A DNA stretch of 64,000 nucleotides, taken from contig VSDK01025485.1 in assembly GCA_009767595.1 (NCBI GenBank), positions 22,960 to 86,959 of the forward strand, given 5' to 3'. The translations under genes and the position numbers were made by a program. Position 1 is the first letter of the stretch. Each line of letters opens with the position of its first letter. Below, piece after piece: positions 40,575-50,681 of this stretch. Below the pieces are notes generated by a model. The model ran no database searches, had not been told where the DNA came from, and saw only the letters and a list, made by a program, of their open reading frames with translations. Source of the DNA: Symbiodinium kawagutii (lineage: Eukaryota > Sar > Dinophyceae > Suessiales > Symbiodiniaceae).

Positions 40575-43453
40575 TATTAGCAAAAGGTTTCAACTACATA
40601 CATGGATATTAACAAAAGGCTTCAACTTTCAACTACATACATTACATGGGCCCAAACAAGGTTTCAACTACATACATCACATCCATGCTTCATTGGTGGC
40701 AGCGTATGTCATGCTGAAATTGGTCCTTCCTGCCCAGCACCCAAATCCAGCAAGCATAAACCAGCACCATCACCAGGACAAGAAGCAGCAGCTCCAACCC
40801 ACTACAATTGCAAATGGTTGGGTGAAAATGAACGAAAATTCACTTTAGTTGGGTGATAATCACTTTTAATTAGCACCTTTCATTGAGGATAAGGACAAGC
40901 GAACTAATTGCAAATGAAGTAAAACCATCACCAGACTAAAACCAGCACCCGGAAAGAACCCGCCAGATCACTCCCTTGGACACGCCAACCGTCGGCTACC
41001 ACCATGAAGCTTCGTCATGGCTACGTAAATGGTTGCCGGTTACGGTGCTGACGGGCCCAGCTATGTGCTGGGCCCTGTGGTGAATACCCAGCCGCGAGAC
41101 TGGTCACTATCGCTGCGGCAATAGTGGTTTCCTGGAAGTTAATTGGGGCTTATCTCCACACTGGTAGAAGTTCAAAAATCAAAGATCTCTGCTTTCATAT
41201 TGAGATAAACTATATCAAACTATGATTTTCTTTTTTCATATGAGTTTCATATTCTGCTTAGCTCCTTGCAAACTATGACTTCGACAAGTGCAAATCGTGT
41301 TGCCTGCCACTGGGATTCCGGAATCGCAACGGGCCACGGCTGAGCTGTGGCATGTTCAGCTTGTGATGGTTCATTACTCTTTTCAAGTTCGCTGTTGCGA
41401 ACTTGCAAGGTGTGCTCTTGCGCACTAGCAAACATCCATATCTATTCAACAGTAGCAATGGCCATTATCAACCCTGAATCCAAGCAAACATGAATCATTA
41501 GTGTTTGTTTGATTCTCGATCTAAAAGTAAGGGGTCACATCAGACCAGCTGCATCTTAGTTGAAATGATTGCTTGCTGTGTTGCTTACACAGTCATGATC
41601 AACCACGGAAATCATTTAGAAACCATTTACCCATCATTTGATTGTGATTAATTAGCCATGTTTATCCACTTGCACCATGTAAGACACCTTAATCATCTAG
41701 TATGAATTATGACAAACCCCAGGCTTTTTCAGCAGGTTTTCTAGCCACCATGCTTGGTCAATGGTTCACCGGGTATGCAATCGTTTAAAAACCGTTCTCA
41801 ACAATTGGTAGTTCCCCCAACCGTCCTAATGGGTTAGATTGGTTACCCATTATGCCGGAGTAGCAAGCATCGGTGATTTGCGCATCTATCATCTATCAAA
41901 TGATTGTCCAGTACTATGATCAACCACCATTATGAACTATCATCATTAGCAATCATTATCAATTCCTGTTCTGTTAGTAGCCCATATAATTCACCTCTAT
42001 CACTGGCGAATCCAGCCACTAACTTCAGGTTTTCATGTGATTCTAAAAGATCAAGTTTGGGCAAGGGATCTAGTTGCGCCAGCAAGATGATCAACCACTA
42101 TCAACCAACCACTGGCTTCGTGCAGCCGTGGAGATCGGCCATCAGGTTTGATGCAAGTGGATCAGGAAGAAGCCATTGAGGTGTGACAGATGGCGGGTGA
42201 GGTTTCCCATGTCACAAGGGTATGAACCAAGAGCCATGGGTGTACACCGCAACAGTCGGACTAGTGACTGGTCATTGCCGGATCTTTGCCAGGGGAGGGT
42301 ATTGACCTATAGCCATGTTTCATATTTTTAGTGGTCAGGAGTGGTTAACACTTGTAGCAACATCTTGGATGGATCTCTTTTTTTGGAAATTTGGATCCTG
42401 GTTGTTTGTAAAGTGCCATTAGTCATAGTAAACATAGTGAATGATGATTGTCAAGAATTGTTGATCCTGGCTCAGGGTTGAGAAATGTGGTGACTCTTGG
42501 GCAGTGATTGATGCTGAAACATCTCCAGCAAACTGATTGCAACGACGGGTGTCCTCACTCATCGCTGCAATTTTGCGGTTGCGTTCTGAACCTGTAGGCG
42601 GTTTGACCCATCGTCCATAACCTTTGATGATAATCGAAAGGATGGTCACTGCTGCGAGAGCTGCTTGGTGCTGAATGACACTGATTGGTGTCGATATGTG
42701 TTGATATGGTAAAGGTTCACTGGACATCATAAATCAGGTTATGGTTATACACTGTGACTAGTATTACTAGTATCATTAAAAATGACACTTGACTAACTAA
42801 CAACCCATCATATCACCATTCTTGCCATCATAAACCAGAACTACTCTTATTGGCTGCTATTGACCATGATACTTATAATAATATTGCTCGATCATCAAGC
42901 ATTATGAAGCATGGTTAACCATGTTCACCCACCAATGATGCTTAATGCTATATGGCCCTGATGATTGGTCGCGGGTCAGCCAGTGATGATTTCGTTTCAG
43001 GTGATGGGAATGGCGCAGTGGCACCGGCTGCTACCCTACCCTCTATGAGCCAACTAGTCTATGCCAACATCATTCAGTAGATCTATCCTTTGTAGCTTTT
43101 GCAAACGGCTCACCTGGTTTTCAGGCGTTTATTGAGTCATCTATGATCTGTGAAGCACCGCATGATAGAAGCTTCCACATGATCCGCAAGCACCGTGGAG
43201 CAAGCGCAAACAAGATCCCCATCAATAAAAAGCTTCCACCAGTGAGCAAGTGTGAGCAGATCACCGTTCATTTGGATTAAGTGCAGCATCATCAAGCATC
43301 AAACACGTTATCATTATCATTGAACATATGAATCAATCAATGGATAACATTATCCATCATGCTATTTGATCCACTATCCTGTTTGGATGTTCACCAAACA
43401 GCATCAAACGGCTCGTCATTAACGACCATTCACGGTCGCTATCAGCTGGCCAG
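40575..43453. other. Gene-free stretch of the large JmjC intron
   Basis: 40588-40680 is a CAACTACATACAT repeat with AAAGG spacers. 41053-41075 is a small hairpin (GGGCCCAG, 7-base loop, CTGGGCCC). 43015-43075 is GC-rich and open but ambiguous in frame. The remainder is filler. Confidence 0.5.
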
Positions 43454-43564
43454 TTGGGTGATCCAGCAGTGCACCAGGTGATCTTGGAAGGAATCCGCAA
43501 CGATCCCTACCACATTCCGCTGCAATTCGAGCACCTCGGCTTGCACCTCGTTGTGATCGATCAT
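43454..43564 (+). CDS. JmjC-protein gene, candidate exon 7 (37 codons)
   Basis: Textbook exon: CTGGCCAG before, GTGAGG after, 37 codons in phase 0 to phase 0. The peptide is LGDPAVHQVILEGIRNDPYH then IPLQFEHLGLHLVVIDH. It fits the phase-0 exit of exon 6 and the phase-0 entry of exon 8. No motif recognised; it may be a neighbouring gene instead of the JmjC one. Confidence 0.65.
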
Positions 43565-43731
43565 GTGAGGACGATATCTGTTGATGTTACCTGTTCATGG
43601 TCCCCAAAAAATCCCAGAGCGATCAACATCCGCGATCTCCGAGACGCCTCCGTGGTGTCTCCCCGTGCTCTTTCGGGTGAACCATGGCACCAGCAGCAGC
43701 ACCAGCAGCACCAGCAGCACCAGCTGCCCAG

Positions 43732-43847
43732 CTACCGAGGCTTGCCAGTTCCCTGGCGCAGAAGCTGAAGACCGCGAACAGCAGCGAGGCCGCGGGAGCG
43801 GTGCGGCAGATCATGGGGGACTTGCTGCAGCAGTGGGAGCCATGGCG
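43732..43847 (+). CDS. JmjC-protein gene, candidate exon 8
   Basis: It starts after GCTGCCCAG, ends at GTGAGG, and reads LPRLASSLAQKLKTANSSEA then AGAVRQIMGDLLQQWEPW, with two bases over. It is preceded by a CAGCAC microsatellite (43686-43728). The 167-bp intron upstream is the shortest in this half of the chain. Helical, soluble peptide. Confidence 0.6.
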
Positions 43848-44399
43848 GTGAGGATGCGTCGGCGTTGGATATGGCGGGCGGTGAGGATGGTGATGGTGGT
43901 GGGTGCTTGAGAAAGTGATGGTTGATGGATGTTGATGGTTTAGAATGTGATGGTTAATGATAGTTTTCACCATGAAACTATGGTCATGTTTTAGAATGGT
44001 TAATATGGTTACGGTTCATTAATGATGTGAATAGAGAAGATGATGGTTGATAAGAACGGTTTATCATGAAGCATGAAGGCGATTGAGGTCGACCATGGCT
44101 GAAAGTCGTTACTGCTATCGATATACTCATGGCAAAAAATGGCGAGCGATGGTCTTTGATTGGGTTAGCCCATGATGGGAAACGCTGGTGGACAAAAGCT
44201 GGAACCCACCGTCAACTGGGTACAGCCCATGTTAGGGTTTTGCTACACCAGTCAGAACCGTGCTAGAACCCAGCCAGTAAGTTGTAACCCTGGCCTTGCC
44301 TTGCGCAAGTTACCCTTGTGACACGGCAAACATTGACCGCACCATCAGGTTGTCCCCCGACTTTTGCCGCTTCCTATCCTCTATCAGTGCCAGTATCAC

Positions 44400-44436
44400 T
44401 ATCAACCAGGGGTTTATTAATCCTGGGTAGCCATTA
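44400..44436. mobile_element. M4 fragment
   Basis: ATCAACCAGGGGTTTATTAA followed by TCCTGGGTAGCCATTAA matches the right arm of the M4 element at 32769-32906. The left arm is missing. Confidence 0.55.
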
Positions 44437-44485
44437 ATAATTGTTAATAGTAGGAACACTAGCTAACAACAATGGTTAACCAACA

Positions 44486-44579
44486 ACTGGTTGATGGTTT
44501 CAAACATGATCCCCTAGTGTTAACAAATGATTGGTCGGTTGACCAACATCTTTCATAGGGGTTGAAACCACCAACCAGT
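44486..44579. mobile_element. M3 inverted-repeat element
   Basis: 94 bp with ends ACTGGTTGATGGTTTCAA and TTGAAACCACCAACCAGT. Interior GTTAACAAATGATTGGTCGG. Complete copy; best reference for M3. Confidence 0.8.
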
Positions 44580-44769
44580 CGACCATGAGCAACTATTAGC
44601 AATGCCCATGAGTCGATCTCATCCACCATTGTCAATCACCAGGCATCAACCAGTCTTGACCATCACGATGAATATCAATGAATCATGGGTTTCGGAAACG
44701 AAAAGAACGCACCCGCCAAGTACTACAGAACGTGTTGACATCTATCATTGTAGCTGGTTTGTCAAGATT

Positions 44770-44872
44770 AGCTGTTTGGTGGTTTTCAACACTCTTATTT
44801 TCACTAGTAATGATTAACAAATGGTTGGTTGACTAATATTTGTCATAGGGGTGGTTCAACCACCAACCAGTT
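44770..44872. mobile_element. M3 inverted-repeat element
   Basis: Ends AGCTGTTTGGTGGTTTTCAA and GGTTCAACCACCAACCAGTTA, with TTAACAAATGGTTGGTTGAC inside. It lies 190 bp from another complete M3. Confidence 0.75.
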
Positions 44873-46978
44873 AGTGCTTTTGGTCGCAATATTTTGCCCA
44901 GGGGGAAGATGTGGGGATTGAAACAAAAGCCATCAAGGTCATTTCAGTTGATTTTCTATGATGTCAACATGAATGAAACACACACCACCAAAGTAGTAGT
45001 GTTTCACCTACCCTTCCACTTATCTTTACAACTGGTAACTGACCCCAAATAACAATGGTAGAAACCAGCTGGTTACCTACTGCAATGGGAACTGGAAGCA
45101 TAGGGTTTCTGTTTGTCATCGAGGCCAACAAACTCGCGACAGTCTGCCGTCCCAAGGAACCCAAGCTCAAGGAGAACTGCAGAAACCAGCAGCCAAGCAG
45201 CACCGGCAGTTGGGAGCCAGGGGTTTCCATGGCTATCCCTTTCAGGGCAGAGTGTTTTGGACGTACCAAGTGTGTTCCAAACAATTGGTTGCTCATCAAA
45301 TCATTAGCCATCATTCTTCTTACGACCATAAAATCAGACACTATGAACCCTCAATAGCTAAGATTGCCACCCACTATGGAATGATGAACTTTATATCATC
45401 GTTGGAACTGTTATTCACCTTGCTTGGTTGGTGGCTGGATTAGCAGTTGTAAGTCTCGATGATCTGTGCCGATCGCAGGCGACCTCATGGGTTGATTTTC
45501 CTCCAGATTGGCCAGAGTAGTAGTTATATACAGAAACCACTCCACTTCTACATTTATATATTGTTAGGATCGTTCACCACAAAATGGTTACTCACAGTTG
45601 GGATCAATCCGGCTTTGGACAAAACAAGTTGCAAGTCACGGTAGATTCCAACAATCTGAGCACGTGTTAACTATGAGCAATTCACAGATTGACTAACAGT
45701 TACCAACAGTTTCACAAACTACCAAACTGATCCCAACAATTTCGGTTGCAATCACGGAGAAAAGAATGCTTGGATGTGGTGAAGAGACGCAATTATTAGT
45801 AGATAAATCCAATGTAGTTTGTTGTTAAATAGGGGTTGTATCCGGCTGGTGGTTATAAGCCAGCCCAGGAATTTTGTAATATAGTCAATCAACGGCCCAA
45901 CCAAATCATTGGGGACAATAAACAAGTTTAAAATCACCAACTAGCGCTTGTTTAACCATTCGTTATTCTCCATCGTTAATTGGCCATTATTGACCATGAA
46001 ACAAATGTCAATCAAAGCACCAACCAATCTTTTTGAGACTTGTGAGCCATCACCGCTCGGGAGTTCTTTCACAAAAGATCGAAACTATGCGCTGGCTGCC
46101 ATACGCTAGCGGCGATAGCTGAAGCCAGAGCGACTCGCTCGCTGCTGTTGGGTTAACCAATCTGACAATGGCGAACCAATTGATACAATCTGGTTGGATC
46201 TAGTTGGATCTAGTTGGTATAAGCAAAACCAACAGTTCAGAATGGTGGCGACATGTGGTTGGTATAATCATTCGCAAATTCATCCCCCGCAGATTGAAGA
46301 AGTCGTTGTCATCATTTGGTTGCATCAATTTGGCATTGAATACCCCTCACAATCCATCATTCAGTACAGCTGGCTGGTGGTTGGGAGGGAGTGATTTGGA
46401 GCCAGAGGTATCCTGTTCTGGCCCTTGGAAGGGGGGAGCGTTTTGGAGCTACTTGGAGCGGCCGTTGCCCAAATGGTGGCCTAATCCATGATTGACGGCA
46501 GACTGCTCCCAACGGGCCCAGTCGGAAAGCAGTCAAAGCCGAAGTGTTTGGATTTGGTTGTACTTCTTTTGACTTTGGGATCTGGTTTGCAATGATTAAA
46601 CTTGGTGTATCCACAACAAACACTCGTATCAACTGCGATACTAGCCTTTTTCCAAGCAAGATATACTGTAGCAAGATTTGTATACCCAACAGAACCAATT
46701 TGTTTAAGTGCATGGTTTAGCTGACAAGAATGAAAAACGTGCGACCATGCAGTGGTGATCTGGAAAGTATCATGGAAAGACTTTTTTGATCCAACACCGC
46801 AGTTCAAATAGTGCCGATTGAGAGGTCTTGATATCAATAGTCTTCCAGATTGAAAACGGTGCTTTTCCATTCTTTTCATATCTTTGAGGTCAGATCATCT
46901 CAATAAATGCAGACTTTTGCTTCTTCTAGGGTATGATTGATCTCGAATCATCCGGCTGTTTGTTTGACTTCAGTGTAG

Positions 46979-47120
46979 GCGTTGGGTACAGCACCAGCAG
47001 CGGTCCAGGAAAGCCCTGTGGATCCTCAACAAGTTCCACCGCGCGCTGGGGCATGAGAAAATTGCTGACAGCTATTTCGATCGATTAGCGACTCGGCTGC
47101 AACAATCAGAGACTGCATGA
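46979..47120 (+). CDS. JmjC-protein gene, candidate terminal exon
   Basis: It follows a T-rich tract ending TTCAGTGTAG. The one-base entry matches the two bases left by exon 8 and gives RWVQHQQRSRKALWILNKFH then RALGHEKIADSYFDRLATRL, and a TGA stop at 47118-47120. It is a basic, helical C-terminus. The nine chained exons total 851 bases, or 282 codons plus stop, all in phase. Confidence 0.6.
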
Positions 47121-47578
47121 CAGCGTGTTGCTGAATGATGGATAGTGATTGGCAAGATATTATGGATGAGCATTCATTTGGGTAATGACTATGTCATGAC
47201 TCTTCGTCCAACCTTGATTCTCAAAGTGGATGATATGATGTATAGACAGAAACAAACCGGACAATTACGCTGATGAAATGAACAACTCATGTTACGTGTG
47301 CATGCAAACATGCAGACAGGAATGCACGCACCCAAGCATTCGTGCACACACACACACATCAAGAAGAACACATTCGCCAGTCCGATGATAGATGGACCAT
47401 GGGTGTTGCCTTTTCAGTCCAGATGGATATAATGTGGAAGGGATGATAATGGACATTCGAAGATTTTCCTATCATATATCATGTTTTTCAAATGTCATAA
47501 TATCTATACTAAGTATATATATGTATATATATATATATCTATCCAGCGTTGTCATCTTCATCCACTACGCTTGCTTAC

Positions 47579-47691
47579 CTTTTTAGCGTCGGTATCTGAA
47601 ATCAACTTTCGCCAAGCATCATTATCAGCATCCATCGATCTACGAGCTTGACACCATCCCCGAAATGGTTCCCTCAGGTGCTGCTGAATGA
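47579..47691. CDS. Exon candidate open on both strands
   Basis: On +, a fine acceptor (TTGCTTACCTTTTTAG) at 47586 opens RRYLKSTFAKHHYQHPSIYE then LDTIPEMVPSGAAE and a stop at 47691. On -, 47680-47579 reads HLREPFRGWCQARRSMDADN then DAWRKLISDTDAKK, exactly 34 codons, between CAGCAG and a consensus GTAAGC donor. Both are credible and only one can be the exon. Tandem co-oriented gene order in dinoflagellates slightly favours +. Confidence 0.45.
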
Positions 47692-49417
47692 GCGTGGCAT
47701 TGATCGATAAAAAAGATCTCGTGACTGGCGCAAAGCATTGGGATCTCATTTTTGGGGTATCGACATCCAGGGGACCCCGGGAGCATTTTCAGAGGAGCCA
47801 TCGTTGGTCGCAATGGCAAGACTTATAGATCATGAAAACATATTGATGAAACTAAGGTGACATTGAGGTGACAAGAAGGTGACAAATTCTGCACGCTGAA
47901 ATCAAATCTTGTTTGGATTTGGCGGGAAGCACCTAGGCCTCCTAGCTTCCAAGTGGCAACAATCCCTTGGTGGTTGTTCGATCATTGGTTCATGGTAGCG
48001 GTCGATCAGCATCGATAGCGGTCAGCAAATAGCGCGGTTATTTGATGTTAGTGTTGATCAACATACCTTTTTCTGAGCCACCAACTAGTAGTTGATTCGC
48101 CGTGATTGTTGGTTCCTTACTAATTAATTTTTATTAACCATCATTAACAATTATTAACCATTAGGATGCATTCAAACACCACACGTCGTGATGTCGCTGT
48201 AATTCGCCTTGCAGCAGAATTCCTGCCACGATGTAGCAGAGATTTTTGGAAGGGCGGCTGGATCACTACTTGATAGTTCAGCTAGGATGATTCAAGATGA
48301 TTGGGGGGTGACATAGGAGTACAACTGTACCAAACTTTCGTAAAACCATAATAGGTGTTTCAATGATATGGTTATATTCACAAATTGGGTGTAGCCCTAA
48401 ATCCCCATAATATTTGCATACTCAAACCAAATGTTGAGAGGTACCTTTGATTTGCCAAACACGCATTATGTATGTGATCCTCATTGTATCGACATCTTCC
48501 ATTCAATGTGGCATTGTTTTGAATTCCTCTTGGCCAAATACCACTGATATCCAGAATTTACCTACTCATTTGGAAATACCCATTTACTATTCTTTCAAGG
48601 ACGCATATACATTTGCAGACATGTTTTTCTGTACGCAGAATAGATGCCCATACAGGCCCATACACATACCCATATTTGAGTGTACAGAACACATGTCCAA
48701 ACATATGCTCACATCGTTTGCTAATGTGCATGTCTCCTGTCCATGATGCAATTATTCAAGTTACCTTGATTTTACGTGAACTGATACTGACCTGAAAAAA
48801 TAGGGCTCTTACCTCAACATATAGAAGCCATTTGGATGCCCAGGTCAGTGTCCCCCTCAACAATGGGGGCTTATAAAGGGGTTGATTAATAACCATCATC
48901 AACCATTCATGGTTTCGCCTATTGATCATCTTTTTTCCATGATTCTTTGGCTCAAACCTGGCCAAGACAGGTCATTTGCAGGTACGTTGAAAGTTGCAGA
49001 AGCCTTGCTTTTGCTCTGTGAAATCGCAGCATGTTGGTGTTTCGTCCGCGCTTGCCCTTTAGTTCTTTGGCCTCGGAATGTATTTGCGCGTCTGGTGTTG
49101 TGGCCCTCAATGCCCTTTGATTTCATGGTTTGGCCCAAAGATGATTAATCTTGGAATCTGGTGACAATTTTGGCAATTGCCATCATCGCACATCATTTTT
49201 ACATGGTGCTTGTCTAATCAAGAGTGATACAGGAAGCCTGGTTTTATGTGCTTTATGACCGTCAATACACGTCATTTTTCAGCCACCAGAAATCATCAGA
49301 AATCAGTCACCGACATCGACAGTTGAAGAAGTCATCAATACTTGATCTTCTGAACTTGTTTGTGTCAGCTTATATCACTTCTTTGTTTATGCTCACTTGG
49401 GAGTCAGGATCCCCAAG
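47692..49417. other. No firm gene
   Basis: 48986-49045 after TTTGCAG reads TLKVAEALLLLCEIAACWCF on + and could be an exon, but its 3' end is unclear. The remainder is AT-rich filler. Confidence 0.4.
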
Positions 49418-49503
49418 TCGACAATAGAAAAAGCTGGCCAGCTGGCAGCCTTTGGAAGAGCTGGACCAGATTCCATCGACAACAAGCAACTGGCTCAAAT
49501 CCA
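49418..49503 (+). CDS. Exon candidate with consensus donor
   Basis: Between ATCCCCAAG and GTAAGC. It reads STIEKAGQLAAFGRAGPDSI then DNKQLAQI in phase 0, with two bases over. The composition is clearly protein-like. It belongs to a + strand gene distinct from the JmjC gene, which has already stopped. Function unknown. Confidence 0.55.
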
Positions 49504-49586
49504 GTAAGCTAGACTTTTAGTGTTTTTGGGGATGGATTTACCATAGATCCACTCAGAATTGCAGTAAAGATTGAGCACCAACTGAG

Positions 49587-49679
49587 TCGCGCCGACACGG
49601 ATCCACCAGAGCCGAGGCAAAGAGGCTCCAAAGGTGCCAGATGCTTTGCTCGAAGAGGAGCGCTCCATCGTTGCAGCTG
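49587..49679 (+). CDS. Exon candidate, basic peptide
   Basis: After ACTGAG, donor GTGAGA. With the phase required by 49418-49503 it reads RADTDPPEPRQRGSKGARCF then ARRGALHRCS. Two other frames, one on the - strand, are also open, so the call is tentative. Confidence 0.4.
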
Positions 49680-50464
49680 GTGAGAATGGGTAGTGATGGC
49701 CCAATGGTCGCTTGATATTTGGTCAATCCATGATGGGCGAATCCATGATTACTTGGTCGATATATGTATGCTCAATCTAAGGTGAATATTTGGATAATAT
49801 GTGGTTGATAAGATTAATCTATGTCTAATCTATAGCCCATTTGTTGTAAGTACATTTGTAGTTTATGGTCAATCTATGGTCCATGTATGGATAATGAGCT
49901 AGTCATGATACTCTAATCTATGGTTAGCCTATGGTTAAGACATGCCAATATACGCTTAATCCATGGTCAGTTTATTGGGAATATACGGATAATGATGGAT
50001 CCAGTAGCAGTCATGAAGAACAATGATGGATCTGGGGAGCGAAGCACGATTGATAATGGTCAAACTTGATGCATTCCGGACCTACCTCGATTGAATAAAT
50101 ATCCTACCTATGTTTATTGATGCTCGCTCTTAGCCAGTATCATTGCTGAAGATGAGTGAAATTTAGAATTACCCCCTGGTGAACTAATTTGGAAAATGCT
50201 GGAGATCAGTCATTTCCAGATGGATTTCCACGTGTTGAGAGTGGTGATTTCACCCCACAGCCAGGGATTTCCCAGCGGTCGCTTCAACACATGCGCCGAA
50301 AGTGGGGCAGATCCAGTTAGCCACCACGGATCTCGCAGAAATGATCCATTTTCCGGATGGCCTTTGGGAGTGGTTCATTAGCCAATCATTTTCTGGAGTA
50401 CCTCTTGGGATGTATTACTGCACTGGTTGATGCTTTGAAAGATTTGTTTGTTCTCATCAATATT
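49680..50464. other. No firm gene
   Basis: ATGGTCAATC-type filler to 50110. 50210-50370, after CATTTCCAG, is open in two + frames and may be an exon. The copia element lies downstream. Confidence 0.4.
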
Positions 50465-50502
50465 TGGCAGTGGGTCAAAACCCCGTACCCCTGGTTCCCC
50501 AT
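50465..50502 (-). mobile_element. M2 element, part 1 (split by the copia insertion)
   Basis: TGGCAGTGGGTCAAAACCCC onward, ending at CCCCAT where the copia LTR begins. It continues at 59281-59355. The two parts together make 113 bp, the normal M2 length. Confidence 0.85.
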
Positions 50503-50658
50503 TGACAAACACTGAGAACCTCCTAGGCTGTGTGGGGATGACACTCAACAAATCGAGAAGTGTCCCAAAGATCTCCTCCAGTACAGGTTCTGCGATAGAT
50601 ATCCCCGCAGGCCTATTGTGCCCAAGAAAAAGGAGTTTGCTGCTCTGCCTGCAAGTCA
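50503..50658 (+). repeat. 5' LTR of the copia element
   Basis: 156 bp, starts TGACAAACACTGAGAACCTC and ends GCCTGCAAGTCA. It differs from the 3' LTR at two positions: CTCCTCC versus CTCATCC, and ATATCCC versus ATATACC. Confidence 0.97.
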
Positions 50659-50670
50659 GGTTATGAGCCC
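50659..50670 (+). other. Primer-binding site complementary to a Met-tRNA anticodon arm
   Basis: GGTTATGAGCCC starts directly after the LTR. Its complement GGGCTCATAACC is the anticodon stem-loop of a methionine tRNA (CAT anticodon), not a tRNA 3' end. Drosophila copia and yeast Ty5 are known to prime from such an internal initiator-tRNA fragment, and the copia site is nearly the same sequence. Confidence 0.75.
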
Positions 50671-50681
50671 AAAGGTCGCCA

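Larger units (their letters stand above)
43848..46978. other. Intron with M3 and M4 elements
   Basis: Besides the elements listed separately, 45050-45340 is open in three + frames, and 46357-46880 is open in two - frames. I could not find a splice pattern that fits the surrounding chain, so these are left uncalled. Confidence 0.4.
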
